Source: CAZFLD01 sp964519835
GTDB lineage: Bacteria > Spirochaetota > Spirochaetia > DSM-27196 > CAZFLD01
Assembly (NCBI GenBank): GCA_964519835.1
Contig: CAZFLD010000106.1
Coordinates: forward strand, 1-11,676
Direction: 5' to 3'
Length of the DNA stretch: 11,676 bases
Shown: positions 6,311-11,676 of the stretch, one piece after another
How the letters are laid out: the number at the start of each line of letters is the position of its first letter
Position numbering within the stretch: position 1 is the first letter of the stretch
Translations under genes and position numbers: made by a program
Notes under the pieces: generated by a model
Databases searched by the model: none
The model's input: the letters and a program-made list of their open reading frames with translations, nothing else
What the model was told of the DNA's origin: nothing

Positions 6311-9115
6311 GTGTTCCCAAGCACCTTCGCCTCTCGGTTTTTGTTGTTCGCACTTCTATCGTCACTCGGCACTGCCGGCGTCGCAGCCGACGAGGCGGGT
6401 GTTTCTGTTGACACACATGCCGTCGAGCTCGGGAACCGGCCGATAACCCTATCGAACAATCCGGAGTTTCGTGAGCTTGTCGGATACCGCGAGTACTACA
6501 ATCAGGAGCACCCTCCCAAGACCCTCGTCGAACACAACCTTCAGTTTCTTCCGGTGGACGAATTCGACTACGACGGGTCACGCAACGAGATTATGGTATG
6601 GGTCCGCATCCCGGTTCTGCGGACCGAGGCAGGCGAGGATACCTATTACCTCCACTTATCAAAGGGACATTTCTGGAAGGCGGCGTTTTACCTTACAAGA
6701 CCGAACGGCACCACAATTACGGAGGCGGACTACAGCGCCGTTCGCCCAACCTCGAACATCAATGACCTCTCGCTCCGTGTCAGCTTTCCGTTTGTCATGC
6801 GACAAGGAGACCAACGAATCATCTATCTTCGCCTGAAGGTGTATGACATCGAGGCTGTTGCGCTTAGTGTGTATCCTCGCGCCGATCACGTTGCCCTTGT
6901 CATCCACGAGCGAGTTGTGGTGGGCATATTGCTGGGCGCGCTGCTTGGTCTTTTGATCTACAACGTGATAGTTCTTCCATCCTTTCGCGAGCGTTCATAC
7001 GGCCTTTTCGTCGGCTTCCTCGTGGCTGCAACCGGCTACATTGTCACCGTAAATCGAATCGGCACCTCGGTAACAAACATCCTTTTTTCGTGGTACCCGG
7101 ACACACCCACGACGCTTTTTGTCGCCTCGGGCCTGGTTTTCGCCGCACTATTCACACGCGCTTTTTTGCGCACACGCGAAACAATGCCCGTTTTGCACAA
7201 GACGATCCTGGCCTTTGTCTTGGCGGTCCCCGTCGTGATAGCGCTCGATCTTATCGATGTGCTTCCGCACTCGGCGGTCGATGGTATGATCGCCCTTGGG
7301 ATGGTAGGCAGCCTGTTGGTGGCCGGAGTGGTCGGGGCGGCGCAACGACGACCGGAAGCCGTGGAGTACTTGCTGTCCATGGCGTTTTTCTGCGTCGGCA
7401 GTGCGCTGTCCATCCTGGGTGATCTCGGCATTCGACCGACCGCAGCCGCCTACCTCTTCGACGTTGCAGCACAGCTCGGGATCGTGCTTAGCCTGCTGTT
7501 CCTGTCCGTGAGCATCGCACAAAAGGTACGCCGGATGCGCCACAGGGAGCATGCGCTGGGGATCGCTCGTGAGCGCGAATCCTCGGAGCGTCGGCGTTTG
7601 GAGGAAGTCAGCGCCGCGAAGAGTGACTTCCTTGCCGACGCCTCGCACGAGCTTCGGGCGCCACTATCGTGTATTCGCCTGGCGGTGGAGGGTCTGGCCA
7701 ACGACTCGAACAAGCAAGTCACGCCCGACCATCAGATGCTACGATCCTTACTCGCCCAGATCGATCGCCTAACACATCACGTGGACAACCTGCTGCTGCG
7801 ATCACGAGTGGACCTGCCGGCACGCCACTTTCACCGCGAACCGGCGGATCTGGCGACGCTTGTCGATCTACACGTCGCGGAACTAAGACCGCTTTCCGAG
7901 CAACGAGGCGTTGCGCTTGCTTTCGACAACGGCACCGACGTCCCCGTCACCGTCCTTGTCGACCGGGCGCTTTTTGCCTCGGTTATCATCAACCTTCTCG
8001 ATAACGCAATTAGGTTTACAGCTGCCGGGGGGAGTATCGCCGTTCTTTTAGGTCGCCGGGATACACACGCGCTGATCACCGTAACCGACACGGGCTGCGG
8101 CATTGAGCCTGACAAACTCGAGCTGATCTTTGACCGTTACTCCCGTGTGGATCGCCGCGCCGGCAATTCGGTGGGAGGTACAACTCCGGGTCTGGGCATC
8201 GGTCTATCGATAGTACGGGAAATCGTTGAGCTTCACGGCGGTACCATATCGGCAACAAGCGAAGTGGGCGTCGGCACCACGATTACGATCGACCTGCCCA
8301 CCGTGACCGATAATTCGCCCGAGGCTCTGGACGGATGTATCGACCCGGCCCCGGTCGACACCCCGCACCTGCCGGCGTCTGTCCGCTCAATGCCAACCTT
8401 GCTACTCGTAGAAGATGACCTCGCAATGCTTAGACATCTGGAGCGCTTACTCTCGATACGCTTTGTAGTATCAACCGCTTCAGATTTGGCGGGAGCAAAG
8501 AGCCTCGTCGAATCACGAGACTTCGACGTGGTTCTCTCGGACGTCCGTCTGCCCGACGGGGAGGGCTTTGAGCTCTGTGCAGTACTGCGGCGCCGCGAGG
8601 GCCGTGGCGACACGCCGATTGTCTTTCTCTCGGGCGTTGCGGATCACAAAGCCGTTGTGCGCGGGCTACGCTGCGGTGGCGTTGACTACGTCCGAAAACC
8701 GTTCGTAGGCGAAGAACTCGAGGCCAAGTTGCTATCTGTGGTCGCCGCGCGTCGGCGTACCGCGGAAGCGCAACGAGAAAGTCTTATACGCCACATAAAA
8801 GGCTGGGGCGGGAGTCCGCCTGAAGCGCTCCCGAGCCAAAACCTCGATCCGGCGCAGATTCAAAGGCGATACGAGCTTACGGACAGGCAGATCAACGTCC
8901 TGGATTTGGTCATGAAAGGCTATACCGATTCTGAGATCGGCTCGTTTCTCGATATTTCACACAGAACGGTGGGCCACCACGTCAGCGTCATCCTCCGGCG
9001 TGTCGGCGTGGAGCGGCGGACACAGCTCACCTACGAGCTCTTATCCAATCAAGAGATTCGGGACTCAGGTCCGCCGGCCTCCGATTCGGGGCAGTCCGAC
9101 ACCCACCGGGCCTGA
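6311..9115 (+). CDS. 7TM hybrid sensor kinase with receiver and LuxR-type DNA-binding output
   Basis: The 934-residue product has a signal peptide (about 1-26), a beta-rich extracytoplasmic domain (about 35-190) of the 7TMR-DISM extracellular type, and about seven membrane segments (about 200-403). A coiled coil leads to the dimerisation helix with phospho-His446 (DASHELRAPLS). The ATPase domain has NLLDNAIRFT (561-570), DTGCGIEP (593-600) and GLGIGLSIV (627-635). The receiver (about 695-810) has EDD (701-703), phospho-Asp744 in LSDVRLPDG and Lys796. The C-terminus (855-905) is a LuxR/GerE-type HTH with LTDRQINVLDLVMKGYTDSE and HRTVGHHVSVILRRVGV. Sensor, kinase, receiver and DNA-binding output are thus one membrane-tethered chain. 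The start is GTG without a ribosome site, and no other start in this frame precedes the signal peptide. It is divergent from the dehydrogenase gene, which is a possible target. Confidence 0.93.
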   Translation: MFPSTFASRFLLFALLSSLGTAGVAADEAGVSVDTHAVELGNRPITLSNNPEFRELVGYREYYNQEHPPKTLVEHNLQFLPVDEFDYDGSRNEIMVWVRIPVLRTEAGEDTYYLHLSKGHFWKAAFYLTRPNGTTITEADYSAVRPTSNINDLSLRVSFPFVMRQGDQRIIYLRLKVYDIEAVALSVYPRADHVALVIHERVVVGILLGALLGLLIYNVIVLPSFRERSYGLFVGFLVAATGYIVTVNRIGTSVTNILFSWYPDTPTTLFVASGLVFAALFTRAFLRTRETMPVLHKTILAFVLAVPVVIALDLIDVLPHSAVDGMIALGMVGSLLVAGVVGAAQRRPEAVEYLLSMAFFCVGSALSILGDLGIRPTAAAYLFDVAAQLGIVLSLLFLSVSIAQKVRRMRHREHALGIARERESSERRRLEEVSAAKSDFLADASHELRAPLSCIRLAVEGLANDSNKQVTPDHQMLRSLLAQIDRLTHHVDNLLLRSRVDLPARHFHREPADLATLVDLHVAELRPLSEQRGVALAFDNGTDVPVTVLVDRALFASVIINLLDNAIRFTAAGGSIAVLLGRRDTHALITVTDTGCGIEPDKLELIFDRYSRVDRRAGNSVGGTTPGLGIGLSIVREIVELHGGTISATSEVGVGTTITIDLPTVTDNSPEALDGCIDPAPVDTPHLPASVRSMPTLLLVEDDLAMLRHLERLLSIRFVVSTASDLAGAKSLVESRDFDVVLSDVRLPDGEGFELCAVLRRREGRGDTPIVFLSGVADHKAVVRGLRCGGVDYVRKPFVGEELEAKLLSVVAARRRTAEAQRESLIRHIKGWGGSPPEALPSQNLDPAQIQRRYELTDRQINVLDLVMKGYTDSEIGSFLDISHRTVGHHVSVILRRVGVERRTQLTYELLSNQEIRDSGPPASDSGQSDTHRA

Positions 9116-9182
9116 TCCGGGTGACGGATCGCCTAACAAAGCTACCAAACTCCTCCCCGCCGGCGACTCCCCGCGGTAATAT

Positions 9183-10094
9183 ATGCACAATGGTTCCGTG
9201 TCACAATACAACCACATAACGGACGACAAGGCGTTCGACGCCTACGTCGATCAACTTCGATCCGCGGGCGCTTCACCGAATAGCGCCTCGGCCCACGGAA
9301 ACGGCTTGCCCGACGGCCACGGTGCACTAAGCATGGCCGTCGACCTCGAGGCGGAGATGAACCTCCACATCTACGGCGAGCACTTCTGCCTCTTGCAGCT
9401 TTTTGATGGGAAGCAAGCCGCGGTCGTAGACCCGTACTCCGTTTCGGTAGACAAGATCGGCTCCTTTCTCGAAGACGACTCGATCACAAAGATCTTCTAC
9501 GACGCCGCGAGCGACCGCAACCTCTTGTACAAAAACCACGGCATCCTGATACATGGAATTCTCGATCTCAAACCGGCGGTCGAATTACTCGGCCTAAGCA
9601 AACAAGGCCTGGATTCTGTTCTTGAAGGGGTCCTCGGGCTCGAGCCCGTTTCCGGTAAATCGAGGTTTCAGAAATACGATTGGACACGACGTCCCATTCG
9701 CAGCGACGCGGTCGACTACGCCCTGCGGGATGTCCTGCACCTCTTTGCGCTGCGGGATGAGCTCCTTTCGCGGCTCGAGGCGGCCGGCAAGACAGCCGAG
9801 TTTTACAAAGAGAATAGCCGCCGGGAAGCGATTGTCCCGGACCTCGACCGAAAACCCGGCATGTTCCGCACCCGCCGATTCGAGCGCATGAGTGATGCCG
9901 CGAAAGCCGAGTTCGAGCGTATCTACAACATCCGCGACACCTGCGCCCAGCAACTAAACGTGCCGCCTCACCTGGTATTGAGCAAAGACCAGCTCTTTGA
10001 CCTCGCGGCCGGCAAACTCCGGGCGGACCAGCTCCAACGAGCGCCACGAATACCGGCCAACGTCTTTGACGCACTCAAACAAAAGCTCGGGTAA
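9183..10094 (+). CDS. RNase D-like DEDDy 3'-5' exonuclease with HRDC domain
   Basis: The product has 303 residues. Exonuclease motifs are Exo I AVDLEAE (Asp54, Glu56), Exo II FYDAASDRNLL (Asp111) and Exo III YALRD (Tyr179, Asp183), preceded by the typical YDWTRRPI. All four acidic residues and the tyrosine are present, so activity is expected. Residues about 238-300 look like an HRDC nucleic-acid-binding domain. Such enzymes trim RNA 3' ends, for example tRNA precursors. The RNase D family usually starts just before a Y-x-x-I-T motif; here SQYNHIT follows the GTG at 9198, so that GTG may be the real start. Neither start has a clear ribosome site. About 20 extra residues rich in Ser, Gly and Ala lie between the first helix and Exo I. 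It follows the kinase gene by 67 bp on the same strand. Confidence 0.88.
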   Translation: MHNGSVSQYNHITDDKAFDAYVDQLRSAGASPNSASAHGNGLPDGHGALSMAVDLEAEMNLHIYGEHFCLLQLFDGKQAAVVDPYSVSVDKIGSFLEDDSITKIFYDAASDRNLLYKNHGILIHGILDLKPAVELLGLSKQGLDSVLEGVLGLEPVSGKSRFQKYDWTRRPIRSDAVDYALRDVLHLFALRDELLSRLEAAGKTAEFYKENSRREAIVPDLDRKPGMFRTRRFERMSDAAKAEFERIYNIRDTCAQQLNVPPHLVLSKDQLFDLAAGKLRADQLQRAPRIPANVFDALKQKLG

Positions 10095-10132
10095 CTGCCC
10101 TTCGAGGCTGACCAACAAACCCGAAGCCTCGG

Positions 10133-10399
10133 CGTAGCGGCCGCGTCATCGTACGTTGTTCCAGGGTAGATCTCTACGATTTTACCGTCCATTCCGTAAC
10201 CTGGGGCGAGCACATCTACCTGTTGGAGTTGAGGGGTATCTTCCCAGTCGCTCGGTCCTTCGAAAACGATCCGGCCCAGCTTGTCGTACGCGGTCACGAA
10301 AAGTCCTTTGATGCGGCCAAACTCGCGGAATAGCGCCGATTGTGACGGCGAGAACAACCCGCTGATGATGTCCGGCGAAAAGCTGCATTGAGTGATCAC
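10133..10399 (-). pseudogene. remnant of an exported or binding-domain protein (possible NADase-type glycan-binding domain)
   Basis: An open frame from the GTG at 10399 reads sensibly as protein for about 90 residues: GLFSPSQSALFREFGRIKGLF, then PQLQQVDVLAPGYG and KIVEIYPGTTYDDAAAT. The ending resembles the I-x-x-(V/I)-YPG-x-x-(Y/W)-(D/E)D stretch of discoidin-like, NADase-type glycan-binding domains; this is a remembered pattern, not a search result. A TGA precedes the GTG in frame. There is no signal peptide and no ribosome site, and after about 10133 the frame runs into the antisense of the exonuclease gene. It is best read as an internal fragment of a decayed gene. Bases 10400-10511 upstream show no recognisable coding. 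Confidence 0.35.
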
Positions 10400-10511
10400 C
10401 TGATGGGGGATTCAGCGAGAGGCGTTGAGTTTCGCCGATGGTTTCTCGAACGTGATTGGCAAGAGTGGGACCGCCGCAACAACAGACGACCTCTGATGCA
10501 CCGCACAACTG

Positions 10512-10697
10512 TCAGATTCCGCAAACTCTTCGGCTCCCTGGGTTCTGAAGTACAGCAGCGAGCCCGGACAACAACACACCCCGGGTCCTGCAGAACTCCT
10601 TCTGAGGAATACCACTCTCCCGGTCGAGCTGCGGGGAGAAGACGGCAAGCCCCTTTCGCCGGAGCCACTCCGCCCGCGGGTGGTCGGCATTGAAGCC
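10512..10697 (-). pseudogene. DUF2461-like gene fragment
   Basis: In one minus-strand frame the sequence GFNADHPRAEWLRRKGLAVF appears (from 10697). It matches my memory of the conserved G-(Y/F)-x-x-DHP-x-x-x-x-LR-(R/H)-K-(G/S)-(L/F) segment in the C-terminal half of DUF2461 proteins, which are about 220 residues long. The frame reaches a TGA at 10514-10512 without further recognisable family sequence. No start, ribosome site or N-terminal half is present. It is fused head-on, in a different frame, to the end of the flavodoxin-family remnant, as expected after a deletion joined two neighbouring genes. Confidence 0.45.
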
Positions 10698-10905
10698 CCG
10701 GAGGCGCTGCCGATAGCACCGAGGCCCGGGTAGTAGCCCCAACGATCCAGCTCCCGGCCGTCTTTGGTCATATTCGAAGGCGCAGTCGCGCCGGCGAAAC
10801 ACTTAAAGGGACCCGAGACCATACCCATGTAGGTTGGAGCGCCAAGCATAATAGCGTCGCAGCCGTCAATCTGCGCCATAAACGGCTCGTCGCTAAAGCG
10901 CCCCT

Positions 10906-10914
10906 CGACAATCG
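10906..10914. repeat. target-site duplication, left copy
   Basis: The 9-mer CGACAATCG directly abuts the left end of the 165-bp element and is repeated exactly at 11080-11088. Keeping only one copy restores the flavodoxin reading frame (ETASIVEGRF), which confirms that it arose by insertion. Confidence 0.88.
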
Positions 10915-10918
10915 GAAT

Positions 10919-10939
10919 GTGTCACAAACCCTGGTGCTG
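10919..10939 (+). repeat. left terminal inverted repeat of the MITE-like element
   Basis: It begins GTGTCACAAACCCTGG and is the exact reverse complement of 11055-11075 over 21 bases. Confidence 0.92.
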
Positions 10940-10965
10940 GACAGACAAACAGCCGCCTGTCTGTC
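10940..10965. other. internal hairpin of the MITE-like element
   Basis: GACAGACA (10940-10947) pairs perfectly with TGTCTGTC (10958-10965) around a 10-base loop. It starts at the base next to the left terminal repeat, and no equivalent sits beside the right repeat. It could mark orientation or form a structure in transcripts that cross the element. Confidence 0.6.
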
Positions 10966-11054
10966 AAGGAGTTACGCGTAGCCTTTTACGGCTTGCGGAA
11001 CTCGGACTGTATAGGCGCTCCAAACACTTGCCAAACAGGGAAATATTCGTTCTT

Positions 11055-11075
11055 CAGCACCAGGGTTTGTGACAC
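11055..11075 (-). repeat. right terminal inverted repeat of the MITE-like element
   Basis: It ends GGGTTTGTGACAC on the plus strand and is the exact reverse complement of 10919-10939. In the host gene's direction its inner end creates the first in-frame stop (TGA, 11056-11054). Confidence 0.92.
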
Positions 11076-11079
11076 TTCA

Positions 11080-11088
11080 CGACAATCG
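11080..11088. repeat. target-site duplication, right copy
   Basis: CGACAATCG is identical to 10906-10914 and directly abuts the right end of the element. Confidence 0.88.
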
Positions 11089-11258
11089 AGGCGGTCTCGA
11101 TGGGCATACGTGCCGCCTCTACCCCCGGCCGCCCGGCCTCCCCTTTGGCTAACGCTTCCATCGGCCGGTGGGTGTTTCCCATTCCGGGATGATACACAAT
11201 CCCTACGCTTTTCAAGAAATCCTCCGTCTTGCCGGTGCGCGAGTGCGCCGGTTCTTGG

Positions 11259-11420
11259 TTAACCGGCTAAGCTGTCACCGGTTTCCAGCAATGTCTTTAG
11301 TAGTCCCGACAAAATGCGGGCCCAGCCTTCCGCGATATCCGCACCAATACCCTGGGAGGTATCGAGACCCTCGTGGGTCAGGGTGAGATTCGGCTTCTCG
11401 CAGGAGCAGAGAAAGAACAG
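11259..11420 (-). pseudogene. C-terminal remnant of an SRPBCC/AHSA1-like protein
   Basis: The minus strand codes for about 45 recognisable residues ending at a TAA (11261-11259): EKPNLTLTHEGLD, then AEGWARILSGLLKTLLETG. The L-T-L-T-H-E-G strand, followed by a helix with G-W-x-x-x-L-x-x-L-K-x-x-L-E, is the usual end of SRPBCC/AHSA1 (START-like) ligand-binding domains of about 140-160 residues. The frame is closed by a TAA at 11423-11421, and nothing upstream fits the missing front. The front part was therefore lost, apparently where the toxin promoter region now starts. Its stop lies 43 bp before the flavodoxin-family start, so the two were probably an operon. Confidence 0.55.
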
Positions 11421-11461
11421 TTATCCACTATTGATCTGTTCGCCGAACTGCTGCACAAACC

Positions 11462-11480
11462 ATGGTTGACATGTAACCAT
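11462..11480. promoter_or_regulatory. near-perfect palindrome, likely operator of the toxin-antitoxin promoter
   Basis: ATGGTT (11462-11467) and AACCAT (11475-11480) flank ACATGT (11469-11474). Apart from one extra G at 11468 the 18 other bases form a perfect palindrome. It overlaps the -35 hexamer, as expected for an autorepression site bound by an antitoxin or toxin-antitoxin complex. Confidence 0.55.
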
Positions 11481-11494
11481 TTATAGGATACTTT
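11466..11494 (+). promoter_or_regulatory. likely promoter of the toxin gene
   Basis: A perfect TTGACA (11466-11471) is followed after 17 bases by TACTTT (11489-11494), or after 15 by GATACT (11487-11492), in an AT-rich stretch. The toxin gene starts 45-50 bases downstream. The -10 match is modest, while the -35 is ideal. Confidence 0.5.
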
Positions 11495-11539
11495 CATTGT
11501 GATGCGTCCAATGATCATGGTGGCAAGAAAGGAGACTCT

Positions 11540-11676
11540 GTGGCAAGGCAACGCAGGAACGACTGGCGCGTGTTCTTTCGTAGGAAGGTGGAGAAGAGCG
11601 TCATCAGGATGCCACGTCGCGAGCAAGTTCTTTTCGCCAACCTGGTCGAGGACCTGCAACGCAAGGGTCCCATCCG
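11540..11676 (+). CDS. RelE/HigB-like toxin of a toxin-antitoxin module (C-terminus cut by window edge)
   Basis: A GTG at 11540 with GGAG five bases upstream starts a frame open to the edge (45 residues). It reads DWRVFFRRKVEKSVIRMPRR, then LFANLVEDLQRKGPIR. The pattern of a basic first strand, a helix K-x-x-x-x-x-x-x-(L/M)-P, and then L-x-x-(L/I)-x-x-x-G-P-x-R is that of RelE/HigB-fold toxins, which are ribosome-dependent mRNA endonucleases of about 90-110 residues. The catalytic C-terminal half lies outside the window. A toxin-first order would place an Xre-type antitoxin just downstream (HigBA type). A palindrome at the promoter supports autoregulation. The fold call rests on about half of the protein. 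Confidence 0.6.
   Translation, partial: MARQRRNDWRVFFRRKVEKSVIRMPRREQVLFANLVEDLQRKGPI

Larger units (their letters stand above)
10915..11079. mobile_element. 165-bp MITE-like non-autonomous transposable element
   Basis: The ends carry 21-bp perfect inverted repeats (10919-10939 and 11055-11075) four bases inside the borders. The outermost four bases on each side do not pair in register. An exact 9-bp duplication (10906-10914, 11080-11088) flanks it. The element has no coding capacity and holds an internal hairpin. It lies inside the flavodoxin-family gene, and deleting it with one duplication copy rejoins ...ETAS-IVEGRFSDE... in frame. The lost length is 174 bp, a multiple of three, but the element itself contributes stop codons. 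A transposase acting in trans must have moved it. A 9-bp duplication and GTGTCA-type ends would suit an IS256-like or IS4-like source, but I cannot identify the family from sequence alone. Confidence 0.88.
10692..11215 (-). pseudogene. flavodoxin-family (FMN-binding, WrbA-like) gene, interrupted by a small transposable element and truncated
   Basis: The start is a TTG at 11215 with a strong GGAGG five bases upstream. The N-terminus reads KSVGIVYHPGMGNTHRPMEA, the FMN phosphate-binding loop of flavodoxin folds (S/H-x-x-GNT). The frame continues to MPIETASIV, where the element at 10915-11079 interrupts it. It resumes after the element as VEGRFSDEPFMAQIDGCDA, then IMLGAPTYMGMVSGPFK, the second FMN-contact loop. 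Just after FKCFAGATAP the chain passes to a sequence (KDGRELDRWGYYPGLGAI) that resembles the family's C-terminal part, so about 60 residues of the middle may be deleted. The true C-terminus is missing. The inserted element brings a TGA in frame at 11056-11054. Intact relatives are soluble quinone or FMN reductases. The gene followed an SRPBCC gene on the same strand. Confidence 0.8.

Noticed and set aside
6241..6459. N-terminal extension of the dehydrogenase to an upstream start at 6459
   Set aside because: The extra 73 residues are antisense to the signal peptide and sensor domain of the hybrid kinase and do not resemble the family.
9097..9121. Bulged hairpin around the stop codon of the hybrid kinase
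   Set aside because: The stem needs a bulge, there is no T run, and it overlaps coding sequence.
10103..10131. CGAGGCT/AGCCTCG inverted repeat after the exonuclease stop as a terminator
   Set aside because: The loop is 15 bases and there is no T run on either strand, so intrinsic termination is not supported.
10915..11079. Integron attC site or CRISPR-like repeat
   Set aside because: The inverted ends are long and perfect, a 9-bp target duplication is present, and there are no integron core sites or repeated spacers, so transposition explains it.
11352..11486. Plus-strand open frame ending KEQLSTIDLFAELLHKPW as the C-terminus of a gene
   Set aside because: It reads fluently but is largely antisense to the better-matching SRPBCC remnant; no family was recognised and no start or ribosome site is visible.

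Overview
The window looks like chromosomal DNA of a Gram-negative, double-membrane bacterium with moderately high GC. A spirochaete of the Spirochaeta type is my best guess, because of the 7TM (DISM-type) hybrid sensor kinase, the secreted SurA/PpiC-like protein with an acidic linker, and the frequent GTG/TTG or leader-poor starts. No rRNA or marker gene is present to prove this.

Bases 1-6240 form a minus-strand block. In order of transcription it holds a D-2-hydroxyacid dehydrogenase (6240-5224), an exported outer-membrane-type protein (5015-4098) behind a very good sigma-54 (-24/-12) promoter, a rho-independent terminator (4068-4033), a small exported DUF4390-like protein (4022-3528), an NtrY-like membrane sensor kinase (3515-2283), a sigma-54-dependent NtrX/NtrC-type response regulator (2302-977), and a periplasmic SurA/PpiC-type peptidyl-prolyl isomerase cut by the window edge (921-1). 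The last four genes are closely packed and look like one envelope-sensing operon. The nearby sigma-54 promoter is an obvious candidate target of its regulator.

Bases 6311-10094 are on the plus strand. A 934-residue hybrid kinase (signal peptide, sensor domain, 7TM, HisKA, HATPase, receiver, LuxR-type HTH) is transcribed divergently from the dehydrogenase. It is followed by an RNase D-like DEDDy exonuclease with an HRDC domain.

Bases 10095-11460 are a graveyard of minus-strand gene remnants: a possible carbohydrate-binding-domain fragment, a DUF2461 fragment, a flavodoxin-family gene and the C-terminal end of an SRPBCC/AHSA1 protein. The flavodoxin gene is interrupted by a 165-bp element with 21-bp perfect terminal inverted repeats, flanked by an exact 9-bp target duplication. 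Removing the element and one copy of the duplication restores the reading frame. This is a clear non-autonomous (MITE-like) transposable element.

The window ends in the 5' part of a plus-strand RelE/HigB-like toxin gene with its own promoter and a near-perfect palindromic operator, so a toxin-antitoxin module appears to border the decayed region.
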